A stretch of DNA of 64,000 nucleotides, from positions 5,545,950 to 5,609,949 of the forward strand of contig NW_002060943.1 in assembly GCF_000150275.1 (NCBI RefSeq), in the 5' to 3' direction. This DNA comes from Trichoplax adhaerens. Its lineage: Eukaryota; Placozoa; Uniplacotomia; Trichoplacea; Trichoplacidae. Below are positions 60,136 through 64,000 of this stretch, in pieces. The position numbers and the translations under genes were made by a program. Under the pieces are notes generated by a model. It saw only the letters and a list, made by a program, of their open reading frames with translations, did no database searches and had not been told where the DNA came from. Position 1 is the first letter of the stretch. The number at the start of each line of letters is the position of its first letter.

Positions 60136-60338
60136 CTACTGTGGTTCAAACTCTACTTCACTGTATGTCATGGTATAAAGGCAGAGACCATTGCAAGTGT
60201 TATTAGCTAATGCTACGCAACACCGATACAGTAGGATGTCGCTATTGCCAAGTAGCTTATACTTGTATTTAGATCCTGTTAGTTCGACTACTAATACTGT
60301 ACCTCTTGCACTTTTAGCAAATACGGCACTGTAAATAG
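60136..60338 (-). CDS. Possible terminal exon of a Cys-containing extracellular protein
   Basis: After a good acceptor (GCTTGCCTTGCAG) the frame is open for 66 codons to TAG. It encodes SARGTVLVVELTGSKYKYKL, then LLYRCCVALANNTCNGLCLY and MTYSEVEFEPQ. The CC...NNTC.G.C spacing and predicted beta strands resemble a fragment of a PAN/apple-type module, but too little is present to be sure. No partner exon was found, partly because a tandem array lies upstream. Confidence 0.25.
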
Positions 60339-60709
60339 CTGCAAGGCAAGCGATTAGTCTAAACAACGGTGCTACGAGTTATAGCATAATTTGTTCGCAA
60401 GCAGGTACGTAAAGTATCACGAGTTGCTTGTTCAACTAGTCATCAATTGCAGTATAATTATAACTCTGAGCTATCAGGTACTTGCTAGCCTGATAAACTT
60501 TATGCCCCAGAAATACTCTATCCATATTAACGTTGTCCACGATCTTTACTATAAACACGACATTGCCTGGCGTCATTCTTGATACTGGATATTATTTTAG
60601 AAAGATTTTTTTATATTAAGACTATAGCAACAAGCTTCATCTATCAATACATCAGAGTTAGGTGGATGCAAAGGTAATAATTTATATCTGTTGATAACAA
60701 TTAATTGTA

Positions 60710-61570
60710 AAAATCGAGAATTACGTATGTAGATTTAAATTGCAATTACTACGACATAAACTATTATATCTTGTGTTTTCTTAAACGCTTATAGCTATTT
60801 ATCTTTAATGTATTATACCAATAAAGTCGATTAAAATAACTTTTAGGATTATATTGCCATATTATGATAACAGTTGGAATATTCAACCGTGATTGTTTCA
60901 TTCATTAATATCCTTCAAGCGTGAAGAATTACATGTTTATATATAGGTTTGTGACATGGAATACGCATAGTATATTATGCTCTATTAAACGCTTGTAGAA
61001 TTTTCTTATTGATGTATTATACCAATAAAGATGAATAAATAGCGTTAACAATTCTATTGGTATATCATGATAGTAGTTGGAAAATTCTATCAAAATTATT
61101 TCATCTTAGTAACCTTCAAGCATGGAGAATTAGATGTGTACCATATACGTAAATAAATTGCTACAAGTGTGGCATGGACTCTAATATCGTATGATTTATT
61201 AAACACTTCCAGCTGTTTATCTTGGATGTATTATACCAATAAAGATGATTAAAATAACAAGGACGATCGGCATATCATGGCAGCAGTTGGAATTCAATCG
61301 CGATTGTTTCATCTTATCTATATAAATTAATTACTAACGGTCAACCCTGGAAAATTACACATGTATCTATAATAAATAAATTGCAACAAGTGCGGCATGG
61401 ACTGTAGTACCTTATACTCTATTCAAGGCTTGCAGCCTTCTATCCTCGATGTACAATATCGCTAAAGATGATTAAAATAACGTTGACCATTGCATTGGCA
61501 TATTATGACACTAGTAGGAATATATTCAATCGCGATTGTTTCATCTTATTAACCTTCTAGCATTGTTAGG
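60710..61570. repeat. Tandem array, four units of ~204-223 bp
   Basis: Anchor TGTATTATACCAATAAAG occurs at 60809, 61013 and 61227, and as a diverged form (TGTACAATATCGCTAAAG) at 61450. Between anchors each unit has GATTAAAATAAC, CATATCATG/CATATTATGA, GTTGGAAT, GATTGTTTCATCTTA, AACCTTCAAGC, GAATTACATGT and GGCATGGACT-like blocks. The copies are clearly diverged, so the array is old. Confidence 0.85.
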
Positions 61571-61866
61571 TTCAAGAAATAGTAGAAATTGGACAATAAA
61601 TGGAATGTAGGCCTGATCTATCTCTATCTCAGATAATACTGTTAATTTCCGAGTAGTTATTGTTTACCGTTATATAGCAGTTCCGATGTTGCCACTACAA
61701 TACAATTTATCATCTAGAGGAGTTCCCTCCTCGCTTGTCGCTAGGCAACTATTCTGCAAGGTTACTATAGTCTGTCACATTTTATATTAGTCATTATTAT
61801 CAAAAACTAATCTAAACTACGATAAACTTTCTTCGATAGTAATAGGGCGAGGTAAAGCCATCATGA

Positions 61867-62130
61867 ATGAAGATCAGCTGTGCTATAGGCAAAAATAAAA
61901 TCCAGTATAGTCCAGCGAACTATTTAAAAGAAGTGCGACAATAATTGGTTACTCTTGCTAACAGGTTAGATAATCTTTCTAGAAAATTATCCAGTAGTAA
62001 TGAAGCAAAATCAAAAAGTAACTTTATTAGATTATAATTAATCGACGCCCAGATTGATGATCGTGAGAATATCTCATCTGATCCTATAGCGCAAACTATT
62101 AAACGACAAGGTTGCAGTTTTTCTTCATAG
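61867..62130 (+). pseudogene. Decayed ORF with two in-frame TAA codons
   Basis: One frame runs 88 codons from ATG (61867) to TAG (62128-62130), interrupted only by TAA at 61942-61944 and 62035-62037. The translated segments look genuine: NKIQYSPANYLKEVRQ, then LVTLANRLDNLSRKLSSSNE, then LIDAQIDDRENISSDPIAQ. The composition suggests a short coiled coil. Both stops are one base from CAA or GAA, so point mutation explains them. The original family is not recognised. Confidence 0.45.
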
Positions 62131-62738
62131 CCAAGAGGTACTACTCAACATAGAGTAGGCCTTAAATGAAGATTACATTTAAGATATGGGGATATCTAGA
62201 TTAGTGTTAGCAGATTTATGGCTTATCGAGATTTACAAAAGTATTACTAGAATTTCATAACTGATGTATTAAGTCAGCATAATTTCAAATAACAAGATTT
62301 AATCTGACATTGTTCGTATCTTAACTACCGATGCTTGATTTGTGACATGTTAACATCTACGAAAGCGATGAAGAAAGCCTCAATCAAATAGAGTAATCTA
62401 TTACATTGTATGACTTTAAAATTTTCTGTCTTAAAATTCAATGTTTCTCGACGCCATTTATTTTGTAAATACATTATTAATAGGTCTAGAATAGAAGATA
62501 CATTATACTGTAATTTACTCGGATAAAAAATATACTAGTGATCTTTTCAGCTTAATTTGTGATTAGCACATTGTTTTAAACAATAAACCGAGAAACCAGC
62601 AACAGAAATGTTAGTATATCCATGTTATGTCAAATTTTTATTCTCCATAGGGTGGCATTAACTATATTTGAATTAATAAGGCTAATTTACAATTTTAAAA
62701 TCGTATTATAAAGGAAAAAGGGATTAAAATCTTTCTAC

Positions 62739-63745
62739 ATGGGGACGATAGTTGGCAAAGATCGCCAACCACAACCACCGTCCAAGACACTTGCACGATC
62801 AATTACAGTTAAAAGTAATGCTAGCATACTATCTAGTGATTACTATGATCCAACGGAAGAATCCAATGTCTCTGTCAGCAATCTCATCGTTTCTTCCTTA
62901 TCCTTTAACATCCATAATGCTGTAACTTATGAGCAAGCATTAACCAATATGTGGCAAAATATGCCTAATAAACCTAGATTATCATTTGAAGATGCTTTCA
63001 AGGCTGAACCAACTACAGTGGTTGAATTTTGGAAATTAATTCGAGATACAAGTTATAAAAGTGATGTAATTGGCGTATCTAAGATGTCTAGAGCAAGAAG
63101 ATGGAAAACAATTCGATTGTTCGTTTCTTCAACATTCCGTGATTTCCATGCTGAACGAGAAGTACTAGTCAAAAAGGTTGGCCAACATAATGTATAATCT
63201 TTATTTGATTCGTTTTTTATGAAATAACTGCTTCTTACAAATATCTTGTATGGTGAGGTATAATATTCAATAATAGATAAGTTATCGTATATATCATAGT
63301 TAAATGATTGGATGAAATATCAAGCAGAATCTATGAAATATTTTAAAATATGAACGGACAATAGCTCCGCGAATTAAGTCAAAGCGCTATATCAATTTGA
63401 TCATGTCTATCCCTATCCATCAATTTCTTTAATCACAATAAATCTATAATGAATTATAATTAATTTATTGAGAAAGTGAACAAAAGTTGAATTTTTAATA
63501 GCTATTGATCGTTAATTGATTATTAATGCATTATTTACCGTACATAGTTATACAGTATTGCATCTACTTGGATGATAAATTTTAGTAATTTTATATGGCT
63601 GTATTTCTACGAGCAGAAATAGGCTCAGCTTATTCAGTTTTTACATCGACAATATTTGATTTGATTACAACGCTAGGTATTTCCTGAATTAAGAATATGG
63701 TGTGAAGCACGTCGATTTCATTTAGTTGATTGCGATTTAAGATGG
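62739..63745 (+). CDS. DUF4062-containing protein (STAND/NACHT NTPase type), 3' end outside window
   Basis: Two exons are visible: 62739-63176 and 63677-63745, both phase 0, and the gene continues beyond the window (donor GTAAGA at 63746). The first exon encodes a Ser-rich N-terminus. It then has a segment with YEQALTNMWQNM and SFEDAFKAEPTTVVEFW, and then the start of DUF4062 with TIRLFVSSTFRDFHAERE. Exon 2 continues VFPELRIWCEARRFHLVDCD and LRW, as in TEP1, NPHP3-like and NACHT-WD/TPR proteins. Residues 2-7 (GTIVGK) after the initiator Met could allow N-myristoylation. The downstream NTPase and repeat region is not visible, so the subfamily is open. The exon 1 donor is GTTGGC. Confidence 0.8.
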
Positions 63746-64000
63746 GTAAGACAAATCCGTAAAGAAAGTAACTTTTACAACATAATCAAAGTGTGATGTT
63801 CTGTCACTTTGACAGCAGATTTGTAGTAAATTTTTCTGTATAGCATTTGGCAATTTTGTATCCTGGTAAATTCCGCTTCAGCACTATAGGCAACCGAATG
63901 CTATATGTTATTTTCCTTCAAATTTACTGTTATATCCATTTTATGATATACCCGATAATTTCCTATACACAATGTTCTATGCAGTATAGTATTTGCTAAT
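63746..64000 (+). other. Intron of the DUF4062 gene at the window edge
   Basis: AT-rich sequence after the GTAAGA donor. No further exon is recognisable before the window ends. Confidence 0.6.

Larger units (their letters stand above)
58623..62738. other. Intergenic region with repeats and relics
   Basis: No intact gene is supported. It holds coding-like GC-richer fragments (59456-59559, 59597-59759), a possible minus-strand terminal exon (60136-60338), a ~210-bp tandem array (60710-61570) and a decayed ORF (61867-62130). The missing first exon of ZCCHC7 should lie in its left part. Confidence 0.5.

Noticed and set aside
1-64000. CRISPR array, bacterial insertion sequence, rRNA or tRNA genes
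   Set aside because: None were seen. The regular repeats are eukaryotic tandem arrays without short repeat-spacer structure, and no cas-like genes are present.

Overview
The window reads as nuclear DNA of an early-branching animal, most likely a placozoan (Trichoplax/Hoilungia type). This is inferred from the AT-rich base composition, many short phase-preserving introns with GT..AG ends, compact animal genes (CRK, NSFL1C/p47, mTERF, PHAX, GXYLT, ZCCHC7) and a run of divergent rhodopsin-class receptors. There are no bacterial operons, rRNAs, or recognisable tRNAs or CRISPR arrays. I could run no database search; family calls rest on motifs read by eye and on reconstructed splice junctions.

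Region 1 (1-25 kb) is sparse. Three single-exon class A GPCR genes, all on +, are separated by 8-12 kb of very AT-rich DNA. They are clear paralogues with an altered E/DRY motif, and the first is cut by the window start. The spacer holds one likely gene relic (3572-3733).

Region 2 (25-42 kb) is compact and intron-rich. CRK adaptor (+, SH2-SH3-SH3) is followed by a long/short tandem array, then p47/NSFL1C (+, UBA-SEP-UBX, 13 exons, one an unexpected frame-neutral exon with a hydrophobic segment). A mitochondrial mTERF gene (-) converges on p47 and diverges from PHAX (+), the snRNA export adaptor.

Region 3 (42-48 kb) is a head-to-head pair of glucoside xylosyltransferase paralogues. Both have five exons with the same phases; three of the exon lengths are identical. 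The start regions face each other across a minisatellite built of palindromic TGTACAGT-type sequence.

Region 4 (50-64 kb) holds a large intronless gene with a sacsin/Hsp90-like ATPase domain and a NO VEIN (DUF3883)-like C-terminus whose expected catalytic Glu is Lys. Next comes a ZCCHC7-like zinc-knuckle RNA-surveillance gene on -, made only of short exons (ten reconstructed). A ~210-bp tandem array and a decayed ORF with two in-frame stops follow. At the right edge is the start of a DUF4062 (STAND/NACHT-type) gene.

The genes do not form one pathway. Several concern RNA handling (PHAX, ZCCHC7, mTERF), others signalling (GPCRs, CRK), secretory glycosylation (GXYLT) and protein remodelling (p47, NOV-like). 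A short palindromic motif family based on TACAGTAC/TGTACAGT is dense just upstream of p47, PHAX/mTERF, the GXYLT pair and the NOV-like gene, and looks absent or rare in the GPCR region.
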